DNA of 64,000 nucleotides from Candidatus Goldiibacteriota bacterium HGW-Goldbacteria-1 (lineage in GTDB: Bacteria; Oederibacteriota; PGYV01), in assembly GCA_002839855.1 (NCBI GenBank), contig PGYV01000001.1, positions 285,092 to 349,091 of the forward strand, read 5' to 3'. Under the pieces are notes generated by a model. It did not search any database, was not told where the DNA came from, and saw only the letters and a list, made by a program, of their open reading frames with translations. The translations under genes and the position numbers were made by a program. This document shows positions 9,270 to 17,241 of this stretch, in pieces (within the stretch, counting starts at the first letter, position 1; every line of letters begins with the position of its first letter).

Positions 9270-11030
9270 TCAGCGCCTCCCTTTCTTTTTTGCGGCAGGT
9301 TTTTTTGTTTTCAACACACTCTTTTTCATCTCTTCTGCCAGTCCGTCCGCGGAAAAAGCCAGCCCGTCGTAACGCAGTATTTTTTGGGTAATATCCAGCC
9401 CTGTTTCTTTTTTAATAAGCCCCGCAAACTGCGCGGTCTGGTTATTTTCTATAATCACGGCTTTTTTTGCCTTCCTGATTATATCAGCGGTGCTTTTATG
9501 AAGCGGATATACCTGAGTGTAATGCAGTATTGCCGCGTCTTTTAAGCCGGAAATTTTTATGGCTTCCAGCGCAATATTTAAAAGCGAACCCCAGCATATA
9601 AAAAGCGTTTTGTATTTTTTATTGCCGTACAGGGAAGGTTTAATGGCAGCCGCGCTTAACAACGCGAATTTTTTAAATCTTTTATCTTTCATTTTAAGCC
9701 CGATACCGGACAGGTCTTCTGTTATCCTTCCGTCCTCATCGTGTTCGTCAGAATCAAGGCACACACAGCCGCTGCCAAAACCCGGCACGCCGCGCGGCGA
9801 AATTCCGTCTTTTGTAAGCGCGTAGCGTTTGTACCCTTCTTTTGTCTCAACTATATAATTCTGATTTTTATTTTCTTTCACTTCAAACTGCGGGATATTG
9901 TAGTAAGTATCCACAAAGTACTGGTCTGTCATAATAAAAACCGGCACCTGATATTTATCCGCGGTGTCAAACGCCTCTTTTGCAAGTTCAAACGCCTGCA
10001 GGGTATTGCCCGGCGCAAGTATTACGCGTGCTAATTCACCGTGCCCCGCGTGCAGCGCAAGGTTTAAATCGCCCTGCTCTGTCCTTGTGGGATAACCCGT
10101 ACCCGGCCCCGGCCTTTGCGCCAGGTGAATAACCACGGGAGTTTCTGTAATTCCCGCCAGCGATACCCCTTCTGTCATCAAATCAAAACCGCCGCCTGAA
10201 GTGGAAACCATTGCCCTTGCCCCCGCGTACCACGCGCCTAACGCCATATTTATCGCCGCTATTTCATCTTCGGCCTGTTCCACCGCAATTTGTGCTTTAT
10301 GCGAATGTTCCGCAAGCGCGGTAAACACGGATGTCCCCGGCGTCATTGGATACGCGAAAGCCGCGCTGCATCCGCCGGCAATTGCGCCAATAGCCACCGC
10401 GTCAGCGCCTGACAGCATAAGTTCATCCTGTATTTTTATATTTTTATCTATTTTAACTTTAAAATTATTTTTAAGCGCGGTCTGCGCGCCGGCTTCATAA
10501 CCCGCGGCAAAAGCTTTTATATTTCCGTTTACGGTCTCTTCGCCTTTTTTGCCGAAAAGTTTTTGAATAAATTCATCCGCTGTTTCTTTTCCTATCCCTA
10601 TAATCCCGCACGCCGCGCCTGCCGCTACCATGGAAGAAAATAACGGGTTTCCAAGAGCTTCGGCAATTTTACCAAAAGCAATGTCATTGACGCGGGCATC
10701 CTGTAATACCGCGGCATCGCCAGCTATAATTGTATTTTTATCAAGCCTGTAAGCGTATCTTGCAAGCGCTTCTTTTTCAAGCGGAATAAAAATATCGGTA
10801 TTATCCACAGGCGCCGCAGCCCTGTCCTGCGATACCCTTAACATAGTGGCATTAACGCCGCCGCGCACGCGTGACATATATTCTTTGGTGGCAAAGACAT
10901 TATACCCGGACTGTTTAATAAGTTTAATAAGGATAGTTTCTATTGACTGGATTCCCTGGCCTGCTTCCCCTGACAGGACAATTGACACTTCGCGTTTCAC
11001 CGTATTATCAGCGGACTTTTTTTTCATCAT
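9270..11030 (-). CDS. korA: 2-oxoacid:ferredoxin oxidoreductase, fused gamma-alpha subunit
   Basis: A 586-residue fusion. Residues about 15-190 form the gamma domain ([15 protein letters not shown]), and residues about 205-560 form the alpha pyrimidine-binding domain ([36 protein letters not shown], and [17 protein letters not shown]). This order is normal for the two-subunit korAB/vorAB type. A Lys-rich tail ([13 protein letters not shown]) ends the protein. It is the first gene of the ten-gene run and has a GGGGG ribosome binding site. The hairpin at 11084-11111 separates it from rubrerythrin. Confidence 0.92.
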   Translation of the reverse strand: MMKKKSADNTVKREVSIVLSGEAGQGIQSIETILIKLIKQSGYNVFATKEYMSRVRGGVNATMLRVSQDRAAAPVDNTDIFIPLEKEALARYAYRLDKNTIIAGDAAVLQDARVNDIAFGKIAEALGNPLFSSMVAAGAACGIIGIGKETADEFIQKLFGKKGEETVNGNIKAFAAGYEAGAQTALKNNFKVKIDKNIKIQDELMLSGADAVAIGAIAGGCSAAFAYPMTPGTSVFTALAEHSHKAQIAVEQAEDEIAAINMALGAWYAGARAMVSTSGGGFDLMTEGVSLAGITETPVVIHLAQRPGPGTGYPTRTEQGDLNLALHAGHGELARVILAPGNTLQAFELAKEAFDTADKYQVPVFIMTDQYFVDTYYNIPQFEVKENKNQNYIVETKEGYKRYALTKDGISPRGVPGFGSGCVCLDSDEHDEDGRITEDLSGIGLKMKDKRFKKFALLSAAAIKPSLYGNKKYKTLFICWGSLLNIALEAIKISGLKDAAILHYTQVYPLHKSTADIIRKAKKAVIIENNQTAQFAGLIKKETGLDITQKILRYDGLAFSADGLAEEMKKSVLKTKKPAAKKKGRR

Positions 11031-11083
11031 ATCCCCCGTTTTACTTTTATTACTTTTTTATAAAAACCGTTTCTTTTAAAACA

Positions 11084-11111
11084 GGACGCGCGCCCCAAGA
11101 GGCGCGCGTCC
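11084..11111 (-). terminator. GC-rich hairpin after rubrerythrin
   Basis: Arms GGACGCGCGCC and GGCGCGCGTCC around CCAAGA lie 10-37 bases beyond the rubrerythrin stop codon. The minus strand continues TGTTTTAAAAG. It may be a terminator for rubrerythrin, or a palindromic repeat related to the GTAG family, since it lacks a clean T run and the GTAG head. Confidence 0.5.
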
Positions 11112-11120
11112 TTATATATA

Positions 11121-11696
11121 TTAATAATTTGATTCTTTAATTTCAAAAAACGCCTTTGGATGCACACATGCAGGACATTTTTCAGGAGCTTCGTTTCCTT
11201 CATGTACAAAACCGCAGTTGCGGCATTTCCACCTGACAACATGTGACTTTTTGAACACTTCGCCCTTTTCAATATTGGCAGCAAGCTTGCGGTAGCGTGC
11301 TTCATGTTCCGCTTCCACTTTTGCAATGTTCCTGTAGCAGGCAGCTATCTCTTTAAACCCTTCTTTGTCTGCTGTTTCCGCAGCTCCCGGGTAAAGCTCT
11401 GTGTGTTCTTCCTGTTCGCCGTCGGCAGCCGCTTTTAAGTTTTCCAAAGTGGAGCCGATTACACCGGCCGGATACATAGCGGTAATTTCAACCATTCCGC
11501 CTTCAAGAAATTTAAAAAATCTTTTTGCATGCTCTTTTTCATTCTCCGCGGTTTCATTAAAAAGTTCCGCAATCTGTTCGTACCCTTCTTTTTTAGCCGC
11601 GCTTGCAAAATAGTTATAGCGCATCCTTGCCTGAGATTCCCCCGCAAAAGAAGCCAGAAGGTTTTTTTCTGTCTGTGTACCTTTAAGTTTTCCCAT
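11121..11696 (-). CDS. rbr: Rubrerythrin
   Basis: A 191-residue peroxidase of anaerobes, reducing hydrogen peroxide with electrons from rubredoxin. The N-terminal four-helix diiron domain shows ESQARMRYNYFA near residue 20 and ENEKEHAKRFFKFLEGG near 52, with a second pair YRNIAKVEAEHEARY near 127. The C-terminal rubredoxin-like domain (about 153-191) holds CRNC and CPAC for one iron. The start has an AAGGAG ribosome binding site. It is separated from desulfoferrodoxin by a 371-base gap filled with repeats, so it may have its own promoter. Confidence 0.96.
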   Translation of the reverse strand: MGKLKGTQTEKNLLASFAGESQARMRYNYFASAAKKEGYEQIAELFNETAENEKEHAKRFFKFLEGGMVEITAMYPAGVIGSTLENLKAAADGEQEEHTELYPGAAETADKEGFKEIAACYRNIAKVEAEHEARYRKLAANIEKGEVFKKSHVVRWKCRNCGFVHEGNEAPEKCPACVHPKAFFEIKESNY

Positions 11697-11882
11697 TACC
11701 GTTCTCCTTGTGAATTATGAAATTTAAAATCCTGTTTTTAATAAATTAGCGGGTTAAGCTATAGGCATTTAAGCTATAGCGATACCATTACACTGTCCCG
11801 CCTGCTTCGCTCATATATTCGCTTCATTGCCGGGATTTCCGCTTCGCAAGCTCGCTCCAACCACACCTAAACCAGCCTTCCA

Positions 11883-12064
11883 AGCCGCCCAGCCGCCCAG
11901 CCGCCCAGCCGCCCAGCTGCCCAGCTGCCCAGCTGCCTAGCTGCCTAGCTGCCTAGCCGCCCAGCCGCCCAGCTGCCCAGCTGCCCAGCTGCCTAGCTGC
12001 CCAGCTGCCCAGCCGCCCAGCCGCCCAGCTGCCTAGCTGCCTAGCTGCCTAGCTGCCTAGCTGC
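11883..12064. repeat. Tandem octamer array, about 22.7 units
   Basis: Twenty-two complete eight-base units followed by a partial unit. Only three versions occur: AGCCGCCC (A), AGCTGCCC (B) and AGCTGCCT (C), in the order AAAABBCCCAABBCBBAACCCC. The array ends 3 bases from the desulfoferrodoxin stop codon. The rest of the 11697-12067 gap holds a CTATAGCTTA-type dispersed repeat near 11745-11785 and no gene. The eight-base period excludes a coding explanation. Confidence 0.95.
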
Positions 12065-12067
12065 GCC

Positions 12068-12448
12068 TTACTTCGCCCAAAGGCCGTGCTTATTACAGAA
12101 TTCCCTTACAACTGCTATCTTGGCAACCGGAATCTGGAAAAATACTTCGGGTTTGTCGCCGGGGTTTAAATCTTTTCTTGTCACAAAGCCGTCAGTGGCT
12201 GTGACTTCAATAAACTGTATCCAATGGTCAGCTTCCATAGGGTGCGGTACTGACCCTATTTTAACCAGCACACCGTCGCCTGACGCTTCTATTACAGGCA
12301 CGTGTTTTTCGCCGGCGCCGTCCTTGTTTTTTTCATCCATAAGCTTCATCGGTTCTCCGCAGCAGATAAGTTCCCCTATTCCCGGTACGATATCCTCTAC
12401 AACATTTCCACAGACCATACACTTATAAATCCCCATTTTTTCAGCCAT
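12068..12448 (-). CDS. dfx: Desulfoferrodoxin (class I superoxide reductase)
   Basis: A 126-residue two-iron superoxide reductase. The N-terminal desulforedoxin domain has CMVCG (Cys near 10 and 13) and ICCGEPM (near 28-29) for the rubredoxin-like iron. The catalytic domain has KHVPVIE, PHPMEADHW and CNKHG, giving the four His and one Cys ligands plus the active-site Glu-Lys. It reduces superoxide to peroxide in the cytoplasm using rubredoxin. It is the last gene of the ferritin-Fur-Bcp-flavodiiron run, with an AGGAGG ribosome binding site. Confidence 0.97.
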   Translation of the reverse strand: MAEKMGIYKCMVCGNVVEDIVPGIGELICCGEPMKLMDEKNKDGAGEKHVPVIEASGDGVLVKIGSVPHPMEADHWIQFIEVTATDGFVTRKDLNPGDKPEVFFQIPVAKIAVVREFCNKHGLWAK

Positions 12449-12463
12449 CTTGTTCCTCCTGTT

Positions 12464-12952
12464 TTATTTTTTTTCCAATAGTTTTTTAGCCATTGAAAGC
12501 TTTAAAAAGTGGTTCTGTTCTTCTGTTATTATCCGCTGCACAATGTCCGCGTGTTCTTTTTTTACGATGTTTTTAATGCCTTCATACAGGGTTATGGAAT
12601 CCTGCTCCCTGTCCATTGCAAAATCCACGGCGTGAATTATGTTGTCCATCTTTTTTTCAGCTGCCGCGGAATTAAACTTATCTTTTTTAAAAACAATCTT
12701 CTCTTCTATGTAAACCATAAGGTTTTCCATGTACTGCTCTGAAAATTCTGACATTGAATATCTGCCTTTAAGCTGTGCCATCATTTTTTCAAATGTCTTT
12801 TTGTGTTTTTCCTCTTCTTTGGCAAGCGTCAGCATCACGCCTTTTATGTCCCTGTTTCCCGCCATTGACGCCGCGTATTCATAAAACCTTCTGCCGTTTT
12901 CCTCTATCTTTATCGCCACCTTAAAAACATCTTTTATATTTACAGTGCTCAC
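12464..12952 (-). CDS. Rubrerythrin-like ferritin-fold diiron protein
   Basis: A 162-residue four-helix protein with diiron-type motifs: EENGRRFYEYAA near residue 17, AKEEEKHKKTFEKMM near 44, DREQDSITLYEGI near 115 and EEQNHFLKL near 144. It lacks a rubredoxin domain, so it is a short ferritin-like family member rather than classical rubrerythrin. The start codon is GTG at 12952 with GGAG upstream. Its position between flavodiiron protein and desulfoferrodoxin suggests peroxide or iron handling. Confidence 0.85.
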   Translation of the reverse strand: MSTVNIKDVFKVAIKIEENGRRFYEYAASMAGNRDIKGVMLTLAKEEEKHKKTFEKMMAQLKGRYSMSEFSEQYMENLMVYIEEKIVFKKDKFNSAAAEKKMDNIIHAVDFAMDREQDSITLYEGIKNIVKKEHADIVQRIITEEQNHFLKLSMAKKLLEKK

Positions 12953-12968
12953 TTTTTATCTCCGATTT

Positions 12969-14150
12969 TTAAATAAGATTAATTGTTTTGTGCTTTTCCA
13001 CTACCGCCTGTGCCATGGCGTCTATAGCCTCAAAATCCGCTTTTTTGGGGTATCCCTGAATTTTAAGCGGCGCTATCAGCTCGCCTTTAAAATTAGGCAC
13101 CATTGCCGCAAGCGCTTCCTGCGCTTTTTCCATCCAGTTCCACCCTGTTATAAGGGATAAAAATTTTGTCTTTGTCCTTAACGCGTTAAACAGGTACACC
13201 ACATTGGCCGCAACGGGATGAACGCCCGCAAGCACGGTGGGCGCGCACACTATAACAGTTGCCGCGTCCACAAGATCCATTGCAATTTCGCCTATATCGG
13301 CATTTGAAAGGTTATACAGTTTTGTCCTTACCCCTTTATTTGCAAGGGAATCGGCAAGGTGTTCTGCCGCGGCTTTCATGCTGTGATGCATGGAGATATA
13401 AAGCACAAGCGCGTAATTTTTCACGTCGTCCTTTATCCATTCGTCATACCATGACATAATCTTAGATGGGTCGGTGTGCACCACGCCGTGGCTTGGGCAA
13501 ATCATAGCCGGATTGATGGAGCGTACAATTTCCATATTCTTTTTAATTACATTTCTGAAAGGCGACATAATTTCCGCGTAATACCTTTTGGCGGAAGTAT
13601 AAGTATGCGCCGTGTCAAATATATCGGAAACAGCCACGTGCGAACCAAAATAATCGCATGTAAAAAGAATTTTATCCTCTTTTAAAAGTGTAATCATGGT
13701 TTCCGGCCAGTGCACCCACGGCGTAAGGAAAAACTGAAGCGTCCTGCTGCCAAGGGATATTTCCTGTTTATCCGCTACAGTCATAAAATCACCGTCGTTA
13801 AGTTCCGGCATGAAATCTTTTAAAAACCCTTTGCATTTTTCATTTGTCACTATTTTCGCGCCCGGGAACTTTTTTAACACCGCGGGCAGCGACCCTGAAT
13901 GGTCCTGTTCCGCGTGGTTGGCAATTACATAATCTATTTTCTTCACACCCAAAGAATCAAGGTTTTTAAAAAGTTCATGCGTCTTAACCGGGTCCACCGT
14001 GTCAATCAGGGCTGTCTTTTCATTACCTTCAATAAAATATGAATTATAACTTGTGCCTTCCGGAAGAGGAATAAGTTCATCAAAAAGTTTTCTGTCCCAG
14101 TCAACAGCCCCTACCGAATTAATTCCCTGCGCTATCTTTTTTACAGCCAT
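12969..14150 (-). CDS. fprA: Flavodiiron protein (oxygen/NO reductase)
   Basis: About 393 residues. The N-terminal metallo-beta-lactamase domain has the diiron ligands in NHAEQDHSGS (near residue 78-84), WVHWPETM (near 145), CDYFGSH (near 165) and PSHGVVH (near 225). The C-terminal flavodoxin domain (from about 255) starts ALVLYISMHHSM and binds FMN. It reduces O2 to water, or NO, with electrons from rubredoxin. I chose ATG at 14150 over GTG at 14159, because AAGGTGG sits at the right distance. It lies in the ferritin-Fur operon. Confidence 0.95.
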   Translation of the reverse strand: MAVKKIAQGINSVGAVDWDRKLFDELIPLPEGTSYNSYFIEGNEKTALIDTVDPVKTHELFKNLDSLGVKKIDYVIANHAEQDHSGSLPAVLKKFPGAKIVTNEKCKGFLKDFMPELNDGDFMTVADKQEISLGSRTLQFFLTPWVHWPETMITLLKEDKILFTCDYFGSHVAVSDIFDTAHTYTSAKRYYAEIMSPFRNVIKKNMEIVRSINPAMICPSHGVVHTDPSKIMSWYDEWIKDDVKNYALVLYISMHHSMKAAAEHLADSLANKGVRTKLYNLSNADIGEIAMDLVDAATVIVCAPTVLAGVHPVAANVVYLFNALRTKTKFLSLITGWNWMEKAQEALAAMVPNFKGELIAPLKIQGYPKKADFEAIDAMAQAVVEKHKTINLI

Positions 14151-14169
14151 CTTATCCACCTTCCCTTTC

Positions 14170-14724
14170 TTAATTTATATGCCCTTCCCTTAATCTCATT
14201 AAAACATCCATTGCATGGCCGACAACCGCCACTTTATCCCACACGGCCGCAATTTTGCCTTTTGGATCTATTATCATTGTTGTACGAGCCACACCCATGT
14301 ATTCTTTGCCCATCATATTTTTCTTCTGCCATACGCCGTAAGAATTCAGCATCTCTTTTGATTCATCGCTTAAAAGCGTAAGTTTAAGGTTGTGGTCATT
14401 TATAAATTTTCTGTGGCTTTCGCAGCTGTCGCCGGAAATGCCAAGTATTTCGCACTTAAGTTCTTTAAATTCCGACAGTTCCTTTGAAAAATCCTTTGCC
14501 TCTATCGTACAGCCGGGGGTATTGTCTTTAGGGTAAAAATACAGCACAACCCATTTGCCTTTAAAATTTTTAAGGCATACTTTTTTCTCGGAACTGTCTT
14601 TAAGGCAAAACGCGGGGGCGATATCTCCGATTTTTAACGCGGTCTTACCGGCACTTTTTTTTACAGCTTTCTTTATAATTTTTTTTGAACTTTTTACCGC
14701 TTTTTTCACTGATGTTTTTTTCAA
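14170..14724 (-). CDS. bcp: Peroxiredoxin, Bcp/PrxQ type, with Lys-rich N-terminal tail
   Basis: A Bcp-type thiol peroxidase. YFYPKDNTPGCTIEAKDF holds the peroxidatic Cys; the typical resolving Cys five residues later is replaced (GCTIEAK), making it 1-Cys-like at that place, though other Cys residues occur (GDSCESH). The first 30 residues are very Lys-rich (KKAVKSSKKIIKKAVKKS). I chose TTG at 14724 because AAGGGGG lies 8 bases upstream and it starts 2 bases after the Fur stop codon. An upstream GTG at 14760 would overlap fur by 34 bases. Confidence 0.88.
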   Translation of the reverse strand: MKKTSVKKAVKSSKKIIKKAVKKSAGKTALKIGDIAPAFCLKDSSEKKVCLKNFKGKWVVLYFYPKDNTPGCTIEAKDFSKELSEFKELKCEILGISGDSCESHRKFINDHNLKLTLLSDESKEMLNSYGVWQKKNMMGKEYMGVARTTMIIDPKGKIAAVWDKVAVVGHAMDVLMRLREGHIN

Positions 14725-14726
14725 AA

Positions 14727-15161
14727 TTATTTCCCCCTTGTTTTTACGCACTTCGGACACAAACCTTTAAGGTACACGTGTTCCTGTGTGACCTTATAAC
14801 CCTTTAAACTTTCCGGCGCGCAGGTGGCGCACTTGACATTAAAATCACTTACGCCGCCGCATTTTTCACAGATAAAATGTCCGTGCTTTCCGGTAAAAGC
14901 ATCATACCTGGAAATGCCGTCTTCAATTGTAATTTCAGACACAATGCCTTCTTCTAAAAAGGTCTTTAACGTATTGTATATGCTTGTCCTTGACAGTGTG
15001 GATATTTCATTTTCAAGGCCGTTAAACAATTGGTCTGCCGTAGGGTGGTTTCTGTTATCAAGAAGGTATTTAAGAACCTTCACCCTTATTACCGACGGCC
15101 TTATTTTTTTTTCTTTTAAGAGCGCCGCAACTTCCTTTTCCGTTTTTTCAGATGTCTCCAT
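14727..15161 (-). CDS. perR: Fur-family regulator, PerR-like
   Basis: A 144-residue metal-dependent repressor. The N-terminal winged helix covers about residues 18-82 (RPSVIRVKVLKYLL, SRTSIYNTLKTFLEEGIV). The dimer and metal domain has HGHFICEKCGGVSDF and CPKC, the two CxxC pairs of a structural zinc site. Placement among peroxide and superoxide defence genes favours a PerR role over Fur, but the sensing residues were not tested. Two copies of a near-palindromic 15-base operator at the promoter of this operon (15712-15743) suggest autoregulation. Confidence 0.88.
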   Translation of the reverse strand: METSEKTEKEVAALLKEKKIRPSVIRVKVLKYLLDNRNHPTADQLFNGLENEISTLSRTSIYNTLKTFLEEGIVSEITIEDGISRYDAFTGKHGHFICEKCGGVSDFNVKCATCAPESLKGYKVTQEHVYLKGLCPKCVKTRGK

Positions 15162-15176
15162 TTTTTTAACTCCCGC

Positions 15177-15695
15177 TTACGCGCCTGCCTGTGTGGAATC
15201 TACAAATACCCTTAATGACAATTCTTTATCTATCATGAACAGCGCGTCTTTTGAATCGCCTATTAATTTAAGTTTGTCTGCCAGTTCCGATGAATTTGCC
15301 TCTTCTTCCACCTGTTCGTCAATAAACCATTTTAACATGGACGCTGACGCGTGGTCTTTTTCGGTGATTGCTATATCCATAAGGTTATTAATCAGTGCGG
15401 TCACTTTCTGTTCGTGGGCATACGCCGCTTCAAACATTTCCAGGGGCGATTTCCAGTCATCGCGCACTTTTTCAACTGCCGGAAATACAGCATGTCCGCT
15501 TCTTTCAAGAATAAAACGGTAGAACTTCATCGCGTGCGTCATTTCTTCCTGCGCCTGAACGTAAAACCAGTTGGCAAAACCCTTAAGGTTTACTTCAGTG
15601 CATTTGGCTGACATTGAAAGGTAAAGATACGCCGAATAAATTTCAGCGTTAACCTGTTTGTTGATTGCCTCTTCCATCTTTGTTCCGATTTTCAT
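15177..15695 (-). CDS. ftnA: Ferritin
   Basis: A 172-residue bacterial non-heme ferritin that stores iron in a 24-mer shell. Ferroxidase residues appear in NAEIYSAYLYLSM (near 17-29), AQEEMTHAMKFYRF (near 48-61) and EVRDDW/AYAHEQK (near 75-100). It is the first gene of the stress operon, with its own promoter at 15743-15771 and a CGGAGGG ribosome binding site. Fur follows 15 bases downstream. Confidence 0.96.
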   Translation of the reverse strand: MKIGTKMEEAINKQVNAEIYSAYLYLSMSAKCTEVNLKGFANWFYVQAQEEMTHAMKFYRFILERSGHAVFPAVEKVRDDWKSPLEMFEAAYAHEQKVTALINNLMDIAITEKDHASASMLKWFIDEQVEEEANSSELADKLKLIGDSKDALFMIDKELSLRVFVDSTQAGA

Positions 15696-15711
15696 GTGAT
15701 ACCCTCCGTTT

Positions 15712-15743
15712 TTGTATTAATTACAATATTGTATTAATTACAA
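15712..15743. promoter_or_regulatory. Duplicated 15-base operator, probable PerR/Fur box
   Basis: TTGTATTAATTACAA occurs twice exactly (15712-15726 and 15729-15743), two bases apart. It is a near-palindrome with arms TTGTA/TACAA. The upstream copy touches the -10 element of the ferritin promoter, so binding should block transcription. The same 15-mer is found at 55715-55729. Confidence 0.75.
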
Positions 15744-15771
15744 ATATAACGTTTATCCCCCTTTTTGTCAA
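15743..15771 (-). promoter_or_regulatory. Sigma-70 promoter of the ferritin operon
   Basis: On the minus strand TTGACA (15771-15766), a 17-base spacer, then TATATT (15748-15743). The transcription start should fall inside the duplicated operator. Confidence 0.85.
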
Positions 15772-15778
15772 GCCTTTA

Positions 15779-16927
15779 TTAAAGCGCGTCCGTATAATTA
15801 CTTCCTTCTTTAATCATTTTCTGAATCTTTACGTAATCCCCTGTATTACCTATAAGGATTGCGCCCGCCACTTTATCATCCCTTATGAATATCTTTTTAA
15901 AATTCTCATTTTCTTTTTTCACTTCAACTTCCGTGCCGTCTCCCGAAATGTCGCCCATTGACGCAAGCTCTATTCCCGCAACTTTAAGTTTGACGGACAT
16001 AACAGTCCCTTTATATTCCGCATTCCCGCCCGTGATATGCGAAGCCGCCGCTATTGCCTGTTCGCGCGCGGCAGGCCATATTCCATACACCCTGCCGTTG
16101 AATTCCGCTATATCGCCGCAGGCGTATATTGAATCCATATTTGTCCTGCCAAAACCGTCTATTTTTATCCCAAGCATTTTATCAATATTGGTGCCTTCGA
16201 TAATTTTTAAATTGCTTCTTATTCCTGCTGATATCAATACCATATCGGTTTCTTCAAAACTGTCATCCGCGAATTTTACTGTTTTTTTACCCTGCTTATC
16301 TTCAATAGCAGTTGTCTGTTTGTTCAGGATAAAATTTAATCCCATATTTTCAAGTTTTTCCTTTAAGATGGCAGCAGTCTGCCCGTCCAGCTGGCGCGGT
16401 AACAGCCTGTCAAAGACTTCAACTATTGTAACTTTTAACCCGTGCTCTTTTAAACTGTTGGCAGCTTCTATCCCTAAAAGCCCGCCGCCTATTACCACGG
16501 CTTTTTTCCTGCCCTGCGCGTACTGCATGATGCTTTTTGCGTCATCAATGGTTCGCAGGGTAAACACGCCTTTGTCTTTGGCCCCTGGAAACGGCGGCGC
16601 AAAAGAAGACGCGCCCGCGGCTATGATTAGTTTGTCGTAATTAATCATAACCCCGCCCGCTTTAACCTGTTTTGCGGCAGTGTCAATTTTCTCCACAAAA
16701 GTTGAAAGCAGAAGTTCTATTTTATTTTCAGCAAACCATTCGGATTTTTTAATAAAGATTTTTTCTTCCGGTACTTTTCCGGTTAAAAATTCAATTACCC
16801 TTGGCCTTGAATAATAAGGGTAGCTTTCATCCGATATCACCGTGATTTCGCATGAACCATCCGCTTTTCTTATTTCTTCAGCCGCTGTAGCGCCGGCCGC
16901 GCCGCTGCCGATTATTACAACGCGCAT
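15779..16927 (-). CDS. NADH:rubredoxin oxidoreductase-like FAD enzyme
   Basis: A 382-residue FAD/NAD-dependent oxidoreductase. The FAD-binding motif GSGAAGATAAEEI is at residues 7-19, the NADH motif VVIGGGLLGIEAANSL near 146-161, and a second FAD motif YACGDIAEFNG near 264. There is no redox-active CxxxxC, as expected for rubredoxin or nitric oxide reductase reductases. It starts 3 bases after the rubredoxin stop codon, so it most likely passes electrons from NADH to that rubredoxin, feeding the flavodiiron protein, rubrerythrin and superoxide reductase encoded next door. Confidence 0.9.
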   Translation of the reverse strand: MRVVIIGSGAAGATAAEEIRKADGSCEITVISDESYPYYSRPRVIEFLTGKVPEEKIFIKKSEWFAENKIELLLSTFVEKIDTAAKQVKAGGVMINYDKLIIAAGASSFAPPFPGAKDKGVFTLRTIDDAKSIMQYAQGRKKAVVIGGGLLGIEAANSLKEHGLKVTIVEVFDRLLPRQLDGQTAAILKEKLENMGLNFILNKQTTAIEDKQGKKTVKFADDSFEETDMVLISAGIRSNLKIIEGTNIDKMLGIKIDGFGRTNMDSIYACGDIAEFNGRVYGIWPAAREQAIAAASHITGGNAEYKGTVMSVKLKVAGIELASMGDISGDGTEVEVKKENENFKKIFIRDDKVAGAILIGNTGDYVKIQKMIKEGSNYTDAL

Positions 16928-16930
16928 AAT

Positions 16931-17092
16931 TTAAGCGTTCTTTTCAAAATCTGATTTTCCGGCTCCGCATTCCGGGCAGGTCCAGTCATTTGGAAGCTGC
17001 TCAAAAGACGTTCCAGGGGCTATACCGTGTTCAGGGTCTCCCTTTGCCGGGTCGTACACATAACCGCAAACTACACATGTCCATTTTTCCAT
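16931..17092 (-). CDS. rd: Rubredoxin
   Basis: A 53-residue single-iron electron carrier. The two ligand pairs are [14 protein letters not shown] (Cys 6 and 9) and [12 protein letters not shown] (Cys 39 and 42), with the conserved [13 protein letters not shown] between them. The ATG at 17092 has AGGAGG upstream. It forms an operon with the NADH:rubredoxin reductase and has its own promoter at 17123-17150. It is the likely electron donor for the oxygen-defence enzymes next door. Confidence 0.97.
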   Translation of the reverse strand: MEKWTCVVCGYVYDPAKGDPEHGIAPGTSFEQLPNDWTCPECGAGKSDFEKNA

Positions 17093-17111
17093 TGATAATC
17101 CTCCTAATTTG

Positions 17112-17150
17112 TTTATATTAATACTATATCATAAGGTTTTTGCAAGTCAA
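17112..17150 (-). promoter_or_regulatory. Rubredoxin promoter with operator-like sequence
   Basis: Minus strand TTGACT (17150-17145), a 16-base spacer and TATAGT (17128-17123). Overlapping the -10 is TAGTATTAATATAAA (17126-17112), which matches the ferritin operator at 11 of 15 positions in the same location relative to the promoter. Confidence 0.6.
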
Positions 17151-17241
17151 TTAAACATAATTTTATTAAACACAGTTTTAATTTACCGGGTTTTTTCGCA
17201 CCTGCATTTTGATGTGCCTGTATTTATAACGGATTAACCCG

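Noticed and set aside
11883-12064. Coding or CRISPR interpretation of the octamer array
   Set aside because: An eight-base period shifts frame every unit, and there are no spacers.
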